From NCBI GenBank assembly GCA_047637355.1, contig JBLIKA010000003.1, positions 1-64,000 of the forward strand: DNA of 64,000 nt, in the 5' to 3' direction. Below, one piece after another: positions 1 through 8,893 of the stretch (position 1 is the first letter of the stretch; each line of letters begins with the position of its first letter). Position numbers and translations under genes: made by a program. This stretch comes from Glaciecola sp047637355. Lineage in GTDB: Bacteria > Pseudomonadota > Gammaproteobacteria > Enterobacterales > Alteromonadaceae. The notes under the pieces are model-generated. The model was not told the DNA's origin. It did not search any database and worked only from the letters and a program-made list of their open reading frames with translations.

Positions 1-331
1 TTTCAAAACCATCCAAATCAGATAAGCGCTCTTTAATTCCACCTGTGCCTATTGCAGCATAGTATTTCCCGTTTTCACTTAATGCAGGCGCAAGTAATTT
101 AGTATACCAACCACCTCCAGGAATCAGTTCTACAACACTCATATTGTCTTCAACGCCGAAAAACTCCAAGGTTTGAACTGGCTTTCGGTTTCTATCGCGT
201 TCAACTTCAGCTTCGGTCCTAATATCTGAAGCCATCGCTGTTTTAATCTTATCGCTAATTGGCGCAGCTGCTGATAACGCTGAAGCGCTCAATAGTGCGC
301 AAGCTAAACTAAGTGAAATTAACTTTTTCAT
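1..331 (-). CDS. Exported methyltransferase-like protein (COG4798-like), 3' part cut by window edge
   Basis: About 110 N-terminal codons are visible, read from an ATG at 331; the rest lies beyond base 1. The protein opens with a clear signal peptide (MKKLISLSLACALLSASALS). Around residues 55-70 it has VVELIPGGGWYTKLLAP, which resembles the glycine-rich SAM-binding loop of predicted class I methyltransferases of the COG4798 type; these are typically exported proteins of unknown substrate. Without the C-terminal half the fold cannot be confirmed. It is the first of a minus-strand run but is separated from the next gene by 166 bp. Confidence 0.6.
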   Translation of the reverse strand, partial: MKKLISLSLACALLSASALSAAAPISDKIKTAMASDIRTEAEVERDRNRKPVQTLEFFGVEDNMSVVELIPGGGWYTKLLAPALSENGKYYAAIGTGGIKERLSDLDGFE

Positions 332-497
332 GATTATTCCTTTATCGTTTTAATTCATTATGGTTGTTAATAATTAATGCTTGGCGATTAACGGTGTCCA
401 TTTGCCAGCATTGCTTTTTTCGATTACGAGCTTGTTACGTTTTATATCACTTCATATTGTTTAAAATGATAAATATAATCCTGAGCTTTAGCCTTTA

Positions 498-1067
498 TTA
501 AAAAAGAATAAGCCACCAAATCAATAAAACGGTAAGCAAAGCCAGCAAGCCAGCTTGCCATTTGTACCGTTTTATTAGCTTTTCGGTTTCGTCACCGAAG
601 TAATAAACCAGAACTGCTAATCCGAAATACCGGATAACTCTTCCCATTGCTGTTGCTAATAAGAACAAGGGAATCGAATATGCAGTTACGCCCGCCGCTA
701 ACATCGCTATTTGCAGAGGTATGGGAGTTATACCAGTGCTAAATATAAACCAAAATCCGTCAGTTTCCATGCGTTGTTGAAAAGTAGCAAATTGTGCCTC
801 AGTGGTCATGTGTTGCATGATAAAATCACGCATAAGGTCAAACAGGAAATAACCCACTAAATAACCTAATACGGCCCCAATTAGACAACCAACCGTGGCC
901 ATTAGCGCGATTAGCCAAAGCTTTTCACGCCTTTTTTGCATGAGCGGAACCAATAATGCCTCTAGTGGAATAGGCATAATGGTCGACTCTAATAGGGAGG
1001 CTAGCGTTATGCTGGACAACATATGTTTGGAGTGGATCACACCTTGAACTTTCTTCTTTATAGACAC
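498..1067 (-). CDS. DedA/YqaA-like (VTT domain) inner-membrane protein
   Basis: A 189-residue, strongly hydrophobic protein with about four to five membrane segments. The N-terminal LLESTIMPIPLEALLVPLM and the internal FIFSTGITPIPLQIAMLAAG are the two re-entrant-loop-like repeats (E/P...PIP) typical of SNARE-associated/VTT proteins of the YqaA subgroup. Relatives are implicated in envelope homeostasis and, in DedA members, undecaprenyl-phosphate or lipid flipping; the substrate of this one is unknown. It stands alone between two intergenic regions. The assignment to the superfamily is firm, the role is not. Confidence 0.8.
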   Translation of the reverse strand: MSIKKKVQGVIHSKHMLSSITLASLLESTIMPIPLEALLVPLMQKRREKLWLIALMATVGCLIGAVLGYLVGYFLFDLMRDFIMQHMTTEAQFATFQQRMETDGFWFIFSTGITPIPLQIAMLAAGVTAYSIPLFLLATAMGRVIRYFGLAVLVYYFGDETEKLIKRYKWQAGLLALLTVLLIWWLILF

Positions 1068-1136
1068 AGCATCTTAGCACTCTAAAAGGGTCGCTTTTTA
1101 TTAGCGCAGCCTACACTAAATAGACAGCCCAAAATA

Positions 1137-1166
1137 GAACAAGCAGCCTAACTTGGCTGCCTGTTC
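1137..1166 (-). terminator. Probable terminator of the amidohydrolase gene
   Basis: Inverted repeat with 12-bp arms and one wobble pair (1137-1148 and 1155-1166, 6-nt loop TAACTT). Read on the minus strand it is followed by a short, weak T-rich run. It lies about 70 bp past the stop of the upstream minus-strand gene. Confidence 0.5.
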
Positions 1167-1237
1167 TAGCTTTAGTCAATACACAGTGTATTGAAATTCA
1201 CATTATCAATGCAGACTTGCGCTAATAACTAATAAGA

Positions 1238-2563
1238 CTAATTTTTTACTACTTTTCCATCTTTCATTACAAAATCTATTTTTTCCATCAAGGAAATATC
1301 CTCAAGTGGATTGCCCTTGACCGCAACTAAATCGGCCAATTTGCCTTGGGTTACTGTGCCCAGCTTGTTGTCGATTTTCAACAGTTTTGCTGCGTTTATT
1401 GTGGCCGTCAAAATAGCATCCATTTCCGACATACCAGCTCCTACCATCAGAGCAAACTCTTGGCCGTTGTTGCCATGAGCAGAAACACCAGAATCAGTAC
1501 CATAGGCAATCAAAACGCCGTTTTCATGTGCTCTTGCAAAGGTTTTTTGAATCAAAGGACCGATTGCTGCCGCCTTGGGGCGCACGATATCCGGGAAATA
1601 ACCGTCTATTTTTGCTTTCTCAGCAACAAAGTTACCTGCTAATATTGTAGGTACGTAGTACACATCATGTTTGCGCATGAGTTTAATAATTTCTTTGTCC
1701 ATGTAAGTGCCATGCTCAATTGAGTCAACACCCGCTAAAATGGCGCGTTTCATGCCTTCTTTCCCATGTGCATGCACTGCTACGGTCATCCCATAGTCTT
1801 TTGCTGTTTGCACAATAGCTTCTAACTCATCGGTCATAAATTGTGGGTTCTGTCCACTTTTTGCAACACTAAGTACCCCGCCAGTTGCGGTTATTTTAAT
1901 TAAATCAGCACCGTCTTTGTAGCGTTGACGAACGGCTTGTCTCGCTTCTGCAACGCCGTTTATCACCCCATCTCGTGGACCAGGATTACCCATTAAATCG
2001 CTACTTCTTCCGTTAGTCGGGTCTGCGTGTCCACCGGTAGTAGCAATTGATTTTGCTGCCGTATAAATACGCGGTCCAACAGTAACTCCTTGGCTAATTG
2101 ATTTACGCAAAGCCACTGTTTCGTTGTCAACATCGCCAAGATTTCGAACCGTTGTAAAGCCTGCCATTATGGTTTTGCGCGCATAATCGACAGCCGCGAT
2201 TGCATAGTCAGCTTCATTGGACGTAAAGCTCTTTAAATAAGAGCTAGGACCTTCATTTTGGAAAGATAAGTGCACGTGCATATCCATTAGACCTGGCATA
2301 AGTGTGCTGCCGGTTAAATCGATAAAAGTGTCCCCTTCGCCGCCTTCGTCTTTGCCGTCTACGATTTTAATGATTTTGTTGTCTTCAACGATAACTGTCT
2401 TATCACTCTGTATTTTTGAATCTTCAGAGGTGATTAGCTTACTCGCAAAAATATGTGTCGCTGCCTGCGCATGGGCTGCCATTAGCAAACCAGCAATAAC
2501 CAATGCTACTTTCGCTACCTGCGAGCGATTGAATAGATTATTTATCATTCTGTTTATCTTCAT
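1238..2563 (-). CDS. Exported metal-dependent amidohydrolase (imidazolonepropionase/Xaa-Pro dipeptidase-like)
   Basis: A 441-residue amidohydrolase-superfamily enzyme with an N-terminal signal peptide (hydrophobic residues 17-35, cleavage near AQA|ATH), so probably periplasmic. The metal-site residues are all visible: HVH at 96-98, a candidate carboxylated lysine at 223 (LIKITATGG), H264/H266 in VAVHAHG, IEHG at 282-285 and the catalytic Asp in YGTDSG near 357. Family members hydrolyse dipeptides (often Xaa-Pro) or cyclic amides; the substrate cannot be read from sequence. The gene is monocistronic, with a 326-bp gap upstream and a hairpin downstream. Confidence 0.85.
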   Translation of the reverse strand: MKINRMINNLFNRSQVAKVALVIAGLLMAAHAQAATHIFASKLITSEDSKIQSDKTVIVEDNKIIKIVDGKDEGGEGDTFIDLTGSTLMPGLMDMHVHLSFQNEGPSSYLKSFTSNEADYAIAAVDYARKTIMAGFTTVRNLGDVDNETVALRKSISQGVTVGPRIYTAAKSIATTGGHADPTNGRSSDLMGNPGPRDGVINGVAEARQAVRQRYKDGADLIKITATGGVLSVAKSGQNPQFMTDELEAIVQTAKDYGMTVAVHAHGKEGMKRAILAGVDSIEHGTYMDKEIIKLMRKHDVYYVPTILAGNFVAEKAKIDGYFPDIVRPKAAAIGPLIQKTFARAHENGVLIAYGTDSGVSAHGNNGQEFALMVGAGMSEMDAILTATINAAKLLKIDNKLGTVTQGKLADLVAVKGNPLEDISLMEKIDFVMKDGKVVKN

Positions 2564-2889
2564 CCTAGTTTGGTTGCGATCTTTTCTAGCTACACATTAG
2601 GATAAAATAGAGAGCAAATCAAAGGATTATGAAATAAAGCAACAAATATAGGTGTGAAATAGATTACATGCGATGATTTACGCTATGAGTTTTATATCAA
2701 CAAATGTTGATGATATGCGTGGTGGCTGCGCTATCAGTAACTGACACGGTGCAAAGTATGGAGGAGAATAAAAAACGCATTAAGTACTCAATAACGGGTT
2801 AAAAAAAGCGCTAACGTCAGAGCATTGCATTAGCTACTGTGACTTGGTCCGTAATTAACTCAAATATCTGATTTGACTAGAAAGGGCAC
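2564..2889. other. Intergenic gap upstream of the amidohydrolase
   Basis: Between the amidohydrolase start and the end of the DUF1285 gene. It must carry the amidohydrolase promoter. I see no convincing ORF, RNA gene or repeat. Confidence 0.5.
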
Positions 2890-3444
2890 TTAAAATGCGC
2901 CCAAACTAAACTGATAGTTGTTACTTTTCATGGTCAGCTCGTTGCCTTTTTCGGTGCTTGTTTCTGTCGCAATATCAGCCCATTGATACATGACGTTTTG
3001 GTGTAGCCTTGCCCATAAGTTGCGTCTAACTAAACAATAAGGAACCAGTGTTTCAGCGCTATCAGAATCGCTTTTAAAATGCCTGAGCTGAACGGGGTGG
3101 TCTGGCCCGATTTCTACCTCATCACCAATCTGAGTTTTTACCAGTAATGCACCCTTCTCAAAACGCCAGTCGACAACAACAAAAGGAACGTCTTCTACTT
3201 GAATACCAATCTTTTCTACCGGTGTGACCAAAAAATACGCGTCATCCTCTTTCTTCAGCACGCTTGATAATAAGCTAACCAGTTTAGCGCGAGTAAAGGG
3301 TGTACCTTCGTGCCACCATTGACCGTTGTTTTTTATCACTAAGTTCATATCACCACAAAATGGTGGATCCCATTTGTCCACTGGCGGCATTTTTTTTGTT
3401 GGCGCCGCATCGTTGAGTTGCTGGGTTAGCTTACCTAAATCCAT
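2890..3444 (-). CDS. DUF1285 family protein
   Basis: A 184-residue soluble protein matching the DUF1285 family: PPVDKWDPPFCGDMNLVI followed by GQWWHEGTPFTR near residues 40-55 and VEDVPFVVVDW near 105 are its hallmark blocks. Relatives have a two-domain beta fold of unknown function and are conserved in proteobacteria. The start is one base past the stop of the DUF3014 gene at 3446, so the two are cotranscribed. No catalytic residues can be proposed. Confidence 0.8.
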   Translation of the reverse strand: MDLGKLTQQLNDAAPTKKMPPVDKWDPPFCGDMNLVIKNNGQWWHEGTPFTRAKLVSLLSSVLKKEDDAYFLVTPVEKIGIQVEDVPFVVVDWRFEKGALLVKTQIGDEVEIGPDHPVQLRHFKSDSDSAETLVPYCLVRRNLWARLHQNVMYQWADIATETSTEKGNELTMKSNNYQFSLGAF

Positions 3445-3445
3445 A

Positions 3446-4333
3446 TTACTCTTGCAACGCGTCTTGGATGTCTCGCAATATATCTTTAATTCGTCGCGTG
3501 TTCTCGGGACCCGTTCTAATTAATTGCTTTTGTGGACCAGATAATGCCTCAAGCTGCTCGTCTTTAAATTTAAACATAACGCTATCGGAATATACTTCAA
3601 TAGGCAGGGGAACAATTGGCGTATCTAGCAACTCATTGATAGCTTTCAGTAGCGTGCTATTAAAAGAACTATTTGGTGGCGCAATTTCTGCAAACTTGCT
3701 TTCTAATATGCCACGATAGGTGTTCATTAATTTGATCAAGTCGTCTGTACTCATAGACTCGAGTGCATCGACATAACTATTATAACGTTTGAAACTTGCT
3801 GCATCTATCCATTCGCTATCCGCCTGTTGGTAGACCCTAAACTCTTCTTCCGGCGCAGCGACCAAGCTATGGTTCGGTGACATTTCTTGATTAGCAATGC
3901 TGTTTACATTGATTACAAATTTTTGCAGTAAGCTCTCGTCGACTAAATACTTTTCTACTAGTGCTGATGTCGCAATAGTAATAAGTGCATTCTTTACAGC
4001 AGCATCACTTTCATCTAGTGGTTCTACTATAACTAAGTCGGGTAGTGGGTCAATATCCTGAGCTGCTTCAATTTCAAGCGACTTTATTTCAGGTGTTCCT
4101 TCGAAAATATCTGGTTCAGGTGGCATATTTTCAGACTCATCTGCGTCTGCAAGCTCTTCAACAACCGGAAGTGCTGGTGTAACGGCAATTGGCAAAGAAG
4201 TAAGCGGCTGCTCTGCATCAGGATCTGGCCACAAAAATGCCACCAATAAAATTATAATTAAGACCCCTGCAGCAATAAGATACGGCTTCATTTGCGCCAT
4301 TTGACTCGGTGATTGTGCTTCTTGATCTGACAT
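3446..4333 (-). CDS. DUF3014 family membrane-anchored protein
   Basis: A 295-residue protein with a short cytoplasmic N-terminus, one membrane segment at about 17-35 (LIAAGVLIIILLVAFLWP) and an acidic, proline-rich linker (residues 37-100) leading to a globular periplasmic domain (LDESDAAVKNALITIA..., then YRGILESKFAEIAPPN). This architecture is that of DUF3014 proteins, whose function is unknown. It is first in a two-gene operon with DUF1285 and divergent from the small gene at 4520. Confidence 0.8.
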   Translation of the reverse strand: MSDQEAQSPSQMAQMKPYLIAAGVLIIILLVAFLWPDPDAEQPLTSLPIAVTPALPVVEELADADESENMPPEPDIFEGTPEIKSLEIEAAQDIDPLPDLVIVEPLDESDAAVKNALITIATSALVEKYLVDESLLQKFVINVNSIANQEMSPNHSLVAAPEEEFRVYQQADSEWIDAASFKRYNSYVDALESMSTDDLIKLMNTYRGILESKFAEIAPPNSSFNSTLLKAINELLDTPIVPLPIEVYSDSVMFKFKDEQLEALSGPQKQLIRTGPENTRRIKDILRDIQDALQE

Positions 4334-4519
4334 TTAGGCCTCTTTTTTGCTTTTCATAAACGGTGACTACTGCGTAGTATAGTTGAGTCTAGCTTTAGTT
4401 AGTATAATATAACAGTTTCGACACACACATAATTATAAGGTTCATCATATTTTCTGAAATGAACTTTTACCGCTTATATTGGTATTTACAATATAATATC
4501 AAGTGATGATTATCTGAAT

Positions 4520-4831
4520 ATGAATGTAAAGTATCCGATGTCAAGGTTGACGAAAAAGTCACACCTTATTGAACGCCTAGAAGTGCAGTCCTTTGAAATG
4601 AACGTTTATTTGGTAAAGGTGACCATTGCAGGTGAAGCTGGTTTTGTAACAGACAAAAACAACAGCCCAATGCGCTTTCATAATTCGCAAATGGTGCGAG
4701 ACATGTTCGATCATTGTGACGTTCAAAGCGCTGTTATGACCCATGATTCGCCGTATGATGAAATGATTGGTAACCCAATAAAAAAGAGCGATTTAACTGA
4801 AATGCCGTTTTCAATGAACCAGCCTTACTAG
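4520..4831 (+). CDS. Small conserved hypothetical protein (DUF6482-like)
   Basis: Encodes 103 residues with no membrane segment or signal peptide. The pattern VQSFEMNVYLVKVTIAGEAG and the later R(F)HN...V/RD block recall small DUF6482 proteins of marine gammaproteobacteria, but that recall is not strong. A second ATG at 4538 (MSRLTKK) may be the true start; neither has a good ribosome binding site. Its stop codon overlaps that of the convergent EVE-domain gene by four bases, so no terminator separates them. Confidence 0.6.
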   Translation: MNVKYPMSRLTKKSHLIERLEVQSFEMNVYLVKVTIAGEAGFVTDKNNSPMRFHNSQMVRDMFDHCDVQSAVMTHDSPYDEMIGNPIKKSDLTEMPFSMNQPY

Positions 4832-5307
4832 GTTAACCAATTGCGCCTTGCTTCAGTTAGCAATACGTCAAACTCGTCAGGGGTGACAGGCATAATTGAC
4901 AACCGCCCGCCTTTTTTGACTAAGCCAATCTCGGTTATACTTGGCATTTCCTTAATGCTAGTTAGCGGTAAAATGTGCGCAAATGTTTCGATATGTTCAA
5001 GTTCAACCATACACCAACGTGGACTCTCGGGTGATGATTTTGGGTCGAAATAGCCACTTTCTGGGTTAAATTGCGTTTGATCAATTAACCCAATATTACT
5101 TACTTTGGCTAATCCAGCAATACCTATTTGTTTGCAACTGGAGTGATAAATAAATGCCATGTCGCCTACTTTCATATCATCTCGCATGAAATTACGTGCT
5201 TGATAATTGCGAATACCATCCCAGCCTTCTCGCTTATTAAGCTTGTTGGCTAAGTCTTGAATACTAAAAGCATCAGGTTCAGTCTTAAACAGCCAATATT
5301 GTGTCAT
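4828..5307 (-). CDS. EVE domain-containing protein
   Basis: A 159-residue single-domain protein. WLFKTEPDAFSIQDL at the N-terminus, GWDGIRNYQARNFMR near 28-42 and VGDMAFIYHSSC near 47-58 are the signature of EVE domains (PUA-like fold; thymocyte nuclear protein 1 family), thought to bind modified bases. The ATG overlaps the stop of the MscS-like gene upstream by four bases (5304-5307), so the pair is translationally coupled. The cellular target is unknown. Confidence 0.92.
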   Translation of the reverse strand: MTQYWLFKTEPDAFSIQDLANKLNKREGWDGIRNYQARNFMRDDMKVGDMAFIYHSSCKQIGIAGLAKVSNIGLIDQTQFNPESGYFDPKSSPESPRWCMVELEHIETFAHILPLTSIKEMPSITEIGLVKKGGRLSIMPVTPDEFDVLLTEARRNWLT

Positions 5308-6341
5308 GTTTTATCGCTCGGTGACTTTGCGCTTTGTAGTTGTTTCACGGCTTCTTGAATAGCAGCTAACTCATTCTGTTTGCGGTTTTTAGCCTCTCCT
5401 TCGGCTGTTTTTAGCGCTAATTCAACCTGTGCTAGTTGTTCCAGTAATTGTATTTCGGTTCGCTCTTTTGCTTCGGCTTCATCTGCTTTATCAAATATTA
5501 AATCTTCGGGTTTGCCATCCTCGGCTACCTTGTGTTTAGGTCTAGATTTAACCGGTAATATAACCATATCATCGGGTAGCTTTCGTTGGTTCATAAAGCC
5601 CGGCGATACTATTTCAATGTTGTCGTCATGCAAGCAGTCCATAATGTTCATATACAATTTGGAACGTGATGAAATCATGCTTTTTACTTCAGTTAGTAAT
5701 CCTGAAATACGATAAGTGATAGCGTGGTCGCCGAGTTCCAAAATTTGTACAAAAGGACCCTCCAGCTCACTCAATTCGGCAGCTTTGATGAGTAAGGGCT
5801 CAACACGACTATGGTGAAGGTCATAGCCTAAAGACAAATTGGCAGAAACAATTGTTCCCGAAGAACGCACAACTTGAAGCGGATGTGAAATCAAGAATGA
5901 ATTAGTAAACGCAATAAGATCTCGCTGTTCAGTTTGAATCTCGGTGTCGAAAAGTCCTTTTTCTGTTACTCGTCCAAAAAAGCCATCGACTCTAATAAAG
6001 TCACCTGTTCGAAACGGCTTGGTGAAGCGTAATACAATCCCAGCCATTACGTTTGCCACAATTGTGGTGGAAGAAAAAGCAATAACACCTGAGAGTAAAA
6101 TACCAATTAGACTGATCACTTGATTTCGGGTGCTGTCACCGACCGGTAAAGCAATCGCAATACCAATAACACCTATTATATAAAGCAAAAGTAGAATGAG
6201 TTTGCGTGGCAGTTTAGCTTCTTGATGAAGGCTTTTATTACCTAGCAACACTTTATGAGAAGCAATTAAAAACAACACAACAACGATAATAGTAAGTATA
6301 AAAGGAATAAGAGCTGATCCTAGTTTAAGCAGTTCATCCAT
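5304..6341 (-). CDS. MscS-like mechanosensitive channel family protein
   Basis: A 345-residue protein with three to four N-terminal membrane segments (about 10-30, 45-65, 75-100), then the pore-lining-like helix (IVANVMAGIVLRF) and the beta-domain entry FRTGDFIRVDGFFGRVTEKGLFDTEIQT, which identify the MscS fold. The C-terminus is charged (residues 285-345, rich in Glu, Lys and Gln) and predicted coiled coil, which is longer than in minimal MscS. It lies upstream of and overlaps the EVE gene. It probably gates ions or osmolytes, but regulatory roles occur in this family. Confidence 0.88.
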   Translation of the reverse strand: MDELLKLGSALIPFILTIIVVVLFLIASHKVLLGNKSLHQEAKLPRKLILLLLYIIGVIGIAIALPVGDSTRNQVISLIGILLSGVIAFSSTTIVANVMAGIVLRFTKPFRTGDFIRVDGFFGRVTEKGLFDTEIQTEQRDLIAFTNSFLISHPLQVVRSSGTIVSANLSLGYDLHHSRVEPLLIKAAELSELEGPFVQILELGDHAITYRISGLLTEVKSMISSRSKLYMNIMDCLHDDNIEIVSPGFMNQRKLPDDMVILPVKSRPKHKVAEDGKPEDLIFDKADEAEAKERTEIQLLEQLAQVELALKTAEGEAKNRKQNELAAIQEAVKQLQSAKSPSDKT

Positions 6342-6397
6342 TGGTTTAATACCTCGCTAACAAGTTATTCCAGAATAGTTTTTAAAAATTAGTTACG

Positions 6398-7738
6398 TTA
6401 AGTTTTAGCTATCGCCGCTTTTTCCAATAAGTAAGGTGCTAGTACTTTTTTGAAGTCGAGTGTTGCACCTAACTTGTTCGTTAACAATATCATGCCCGTA
6501 ATTTTACGATTTACCAAGGCAACATCGAATAAAGGGGACACCGCAGCTGTTTTATCCGCAATTAATGGCATGCTGACTTCTTGAATTCGTTTAATAAGTT
6601 GTTGTTTCTTTAAGTTGTAGCCATGCTCGCCTTGTAAGCAATCACTGGCTTCAAAACAGGCTTTTAGAACGGTATCCACCGCACCTGTACTCATATTATT
6701 ATCAATTAAACCGAGGGTAAATAGCGCTGTTCGCATGTCACTGATATTTTGGCGCTGCATCGCATCCGCCATTGCTAAATAATGCACGGATGTATGTTGG
6801 GAAATATTCCTACAGGCTCCAAAATCGAGTAATACTATCTTCTGCGTGTCGCTTTGATATAAATAATTGGCAAAGTTTGGATCACTTTGCATCAGTTTAT
6901 GTGTAAACAGTTCTTCGTAAGTTAAGCGCATTAACTGGGTACATATTAAATTTAACGTATCAGCACTCATCGCACTAGTATCCGTTATTGGTGACCCTTC
7001 GATGTATTCCATCGCGAGTATGTTTTTGTCGGTTAGTTCGTCAACCACATAAGGCACAATAAAATGAGGGTCGTTGCTCAGGTTTGCACGATAAGCGTTG
7101 ATGAATTTGGCCTCTTGTAAATAGTCAGCCTCATTCTTAAGCTGTGCTTTTGCTTCTGAGAGCAAACTAGTTAAATCGATATGTTTAGGCAGTGCACCGG
7201 TCAATTTTATTAAACTCATGACGTTGTCAATGTCACTGTCAATGCTTTCTCTGACACCAGGATATTGAACTTTAATAGCCAGTTGGCGACCATCTTTTAA
7301 TGTTGCCCGGTGAACTTGGCCGATACTTGCTGCAGCGATGGGTGCAAATGAAAAATAACTAAATTGTTGATGCCAGTCTTTTGACCAGGACGCTTCTAGT
7401 GTGTTGAGTAGTTGCGCTTTAGGCATCGGGTCAGCTTCTTGGCGCAAGCGAGAGAGAATGGGCTCCCATTCTGCCGGCAACAGTTCACCCGCATCCATAG
7501 AAAGTAATTGACCCAGCTTCATCGCTGCGCCTCGCATATGCGCTAGACGCTTGGTGATAGATATGGCGTTATCGGTATTTAGTAATGATTGAGTCAACGA
7601 AGGGCGCTGACCACTGAAGATTTGTTTGGTAGCACCTTTAACAATATTACCAGCCACGGCAGACGCCAATCCACCAAACTTAGCTAACCGCGTTATTCTC
7701 CCCGAAGGTACTTTTCGCTCGTTGCCTTTGTTTGTCAT
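6398..7738 (-). CDS. AarF/UbiB (ABC1) family atypical kinase
   Basis: A 446-residue protein with the UbiB/ABC1 signatures: KLGQ at 74-77 in place of a typical nucleotide loop, the alanine-rich AAASIGQVHRA at 135-145, the invariant lysine at 156 (AIKVQYPG), MEYIEGSPI near 243, DPNFAN at 286-291 and DFGACR from 305. Related proteins support ubiquinone biosynthesis or membrane lipid handling. This one lacks the C-terminal membrane helices of E. coli UbiB and is closer to the ADCK3/Coq8-like group, so I give no ubiB symbol. It stands alone, 57 bp from the MscS-like gene. Confidence 0.88.
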   Translation of the reverse strand: MTNKGNERKVPSGRITRLAKFGGLASAVAGNIVKGATKQIFSGQRPSLTQSLLNTDNAISITKRLAHMRGAAMKLGQLLSMDAGELLPAEWEPILSRLRQEADPMPKAQLLNTLEASWSKDWHQQFSYFSFAPIAAASIGQVHRATLKDGRQLAIKVQYPGVRESIDSDIDNVMSLIKLTGALPKHIDLTSLLSEAKAQLKNEADYLQEAKFINAYRANLSNDPHFIVPYVVDELTDKNILAMEYIEGSPITDTSAMSADTLNLICTQLMRLTYEELFTHKLMQSDPNFANYLYQSDTQKIVLLDFGACRNISQHTSVHYLAMADAMQRQNISDMRTALFTLGLIDNNMSTGAVDTVLKACFEASDCLQGEHGYNLKKQQLIKRIQEVSMPLIADKTAAVSPLFDVALVNRKITGMILLTNKLGATLDFKKVLAPYLLEKAAIAKT

Positions 7739-7904
7739 AGTGATATCGATTTATTGTACATGCTAACTCTGTCAACTTGGTTGGGTTTAACCTAGCCTCA
7801 TTACTGTTTGTATAGGCTGTTATGCTTTTCACAACGAGTATGACTATGACGTTGTTCAAGTATTTAATTTCTGTTGTTGTATTTATAGCTTTCTATGTAT
7901 GGCG

Positions 7905-8186
7905 TTATATTGATGTAATCAGCGGCGCTAGTACGAAACACAACATGCCAAAAACGCTGCCAATACCAAAACCTATCCAACCATTTTTACCGATGTAACG
8001 ACTAACGATGCCGCCGAATAATCCGCACCAAAGCATGACACTGTAGACTGAATCGATAACGCCAACACTCGCACCACTGAACAATACGAAAAGAATGAAA
8101 ATACACATCGAGGCGGACATGATTACCCAAACGATGTTCTTCTTATTTGTAAACTCGGCCAACGGATTATATTGTTTGTCTGACAT
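7905..8186 (-). CDS. Small hypothetical membrane protein
   Basis: A 93-residue protein with a polar N-terminus (about 15 residues) and three hydrophobic stretches (around 18-38, 45-62 and 70-92). Two GG/GxG-rich turns lie between the helices. I do not recognise a family. The gene is flanked by 166 bp and 81 bp of non-coding DNA and reads with the rest of the minus-strand run. The start is supported by a clean hydrophilic N-terminus. Confidence 0.6.
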   Translation of the reverse strand: MSDKQYNPLAEFTNKKNIVWVIMSASMCIFILFVLFSGASVGVIDSVYSVMLWCGLFGGIVSRYIGKNGWIGFGIGSVFGMLCFVLAPLITSI

Positions 8187-8267
8187 AGGTTTCTCTTATT
8201 CTTACTTAAATTAAGTGTATTACGGTTTTATATTGAGTTTTCGAGTACAACAATCATGATTACAGCA

Positions 8268-8885
8268 TTAATGATGCGCAAACTCTACACTTAATAATTC
8301 AGTACTGTCAGTAAAGGTTAATGTTTGAATGTCACCCAAGCCTTCGACATTGATAGTATTGGTCTGTTGATGCCAAATGTCCCTTAGCGCATTATGCCGA
8401 ATGTACAGCCCAGTTAAATCGCTTGGGGCTGGTGTTTCTTGGTAAACCCAAAAGTGTTGTCCTTCAAGCTCGGTGCCAACAAAGGACAGTGGCAATTCTG
8501 ATTTTTTCATATCGTAGATGGCAAAACGTTCGACTACATATTTAGCAAAATCCGATTGGGTTTTTTCACTACGCATGATATCTGCATCGCCATCAAAAAT
8601 TTCTTTTACCGCGTGCTCTGCGTCATGTAAATCGAATCGATGCATAACTTCGAGGTTTTGGGTTCGAGGATTAAAAAGAACGGTAGTGATTGCCATTTTT
8701 TGCTGATGAGCAGCGGCGCCATTTGCATTAAATACGCTGACTCCAATGGCAGCGGTAAAAAAGGAAGTGATAGCAAACGAGCTAATAGCTAATGCGGTGG
8801 CGGGTGTAAAGCGCGCAAAAAATGACAACATGAGTGACAAAAGAGCCACTCGTGTTGTCTTTTTCGAAGTGATTATTAGCTTCAT
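8268..8885 (-). CDS. DUF6702 family exported/anchored protein
   Basis: A 205-residue protein with an N-terminal hydrophobic region (about 10-60) and a globular part starting at AAAHQQKMAITTVLFNPRT. The pattern MEVMHRFDLHDAEHAV, a C-terminal FWVYQETPAP segment and a final beta-rich block match DUF6702. In Alteromonadales these genes usually lie beside an M1-type metallopeptidase, and here the start is only 8 bp past the stop of one. The partnership suggests a shared secreted or periplasmic process, but nothing more can be said. Confidence 0.8.
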   Translation of the reverse strand: MKLIITSKKTTRVALLSLMLSFFARFTPATALAISSFAITSFFTAAIGVSVFNANGAAAHQQKMAITTVLFNPRTQNLEVMHRFDLHDAEHAVKEIFDGDADIMRSEKTQSDFAKYVVERFAIYDMKKSELPLSFVGTELEGQHFWVYQETPAPSDLTGLYIRHNALRDIWHQQTNTINVEGLGDIQTLTFTDSTELLSVEFAHH

Positions 8886-8893
8886 ATTAATAA

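Noticed and set aside
1346..1642. 98-codon plus-strand ORF within the amidohydrolase gene
   Set aside because: Antisense shadow of a well-supported conserved gene.
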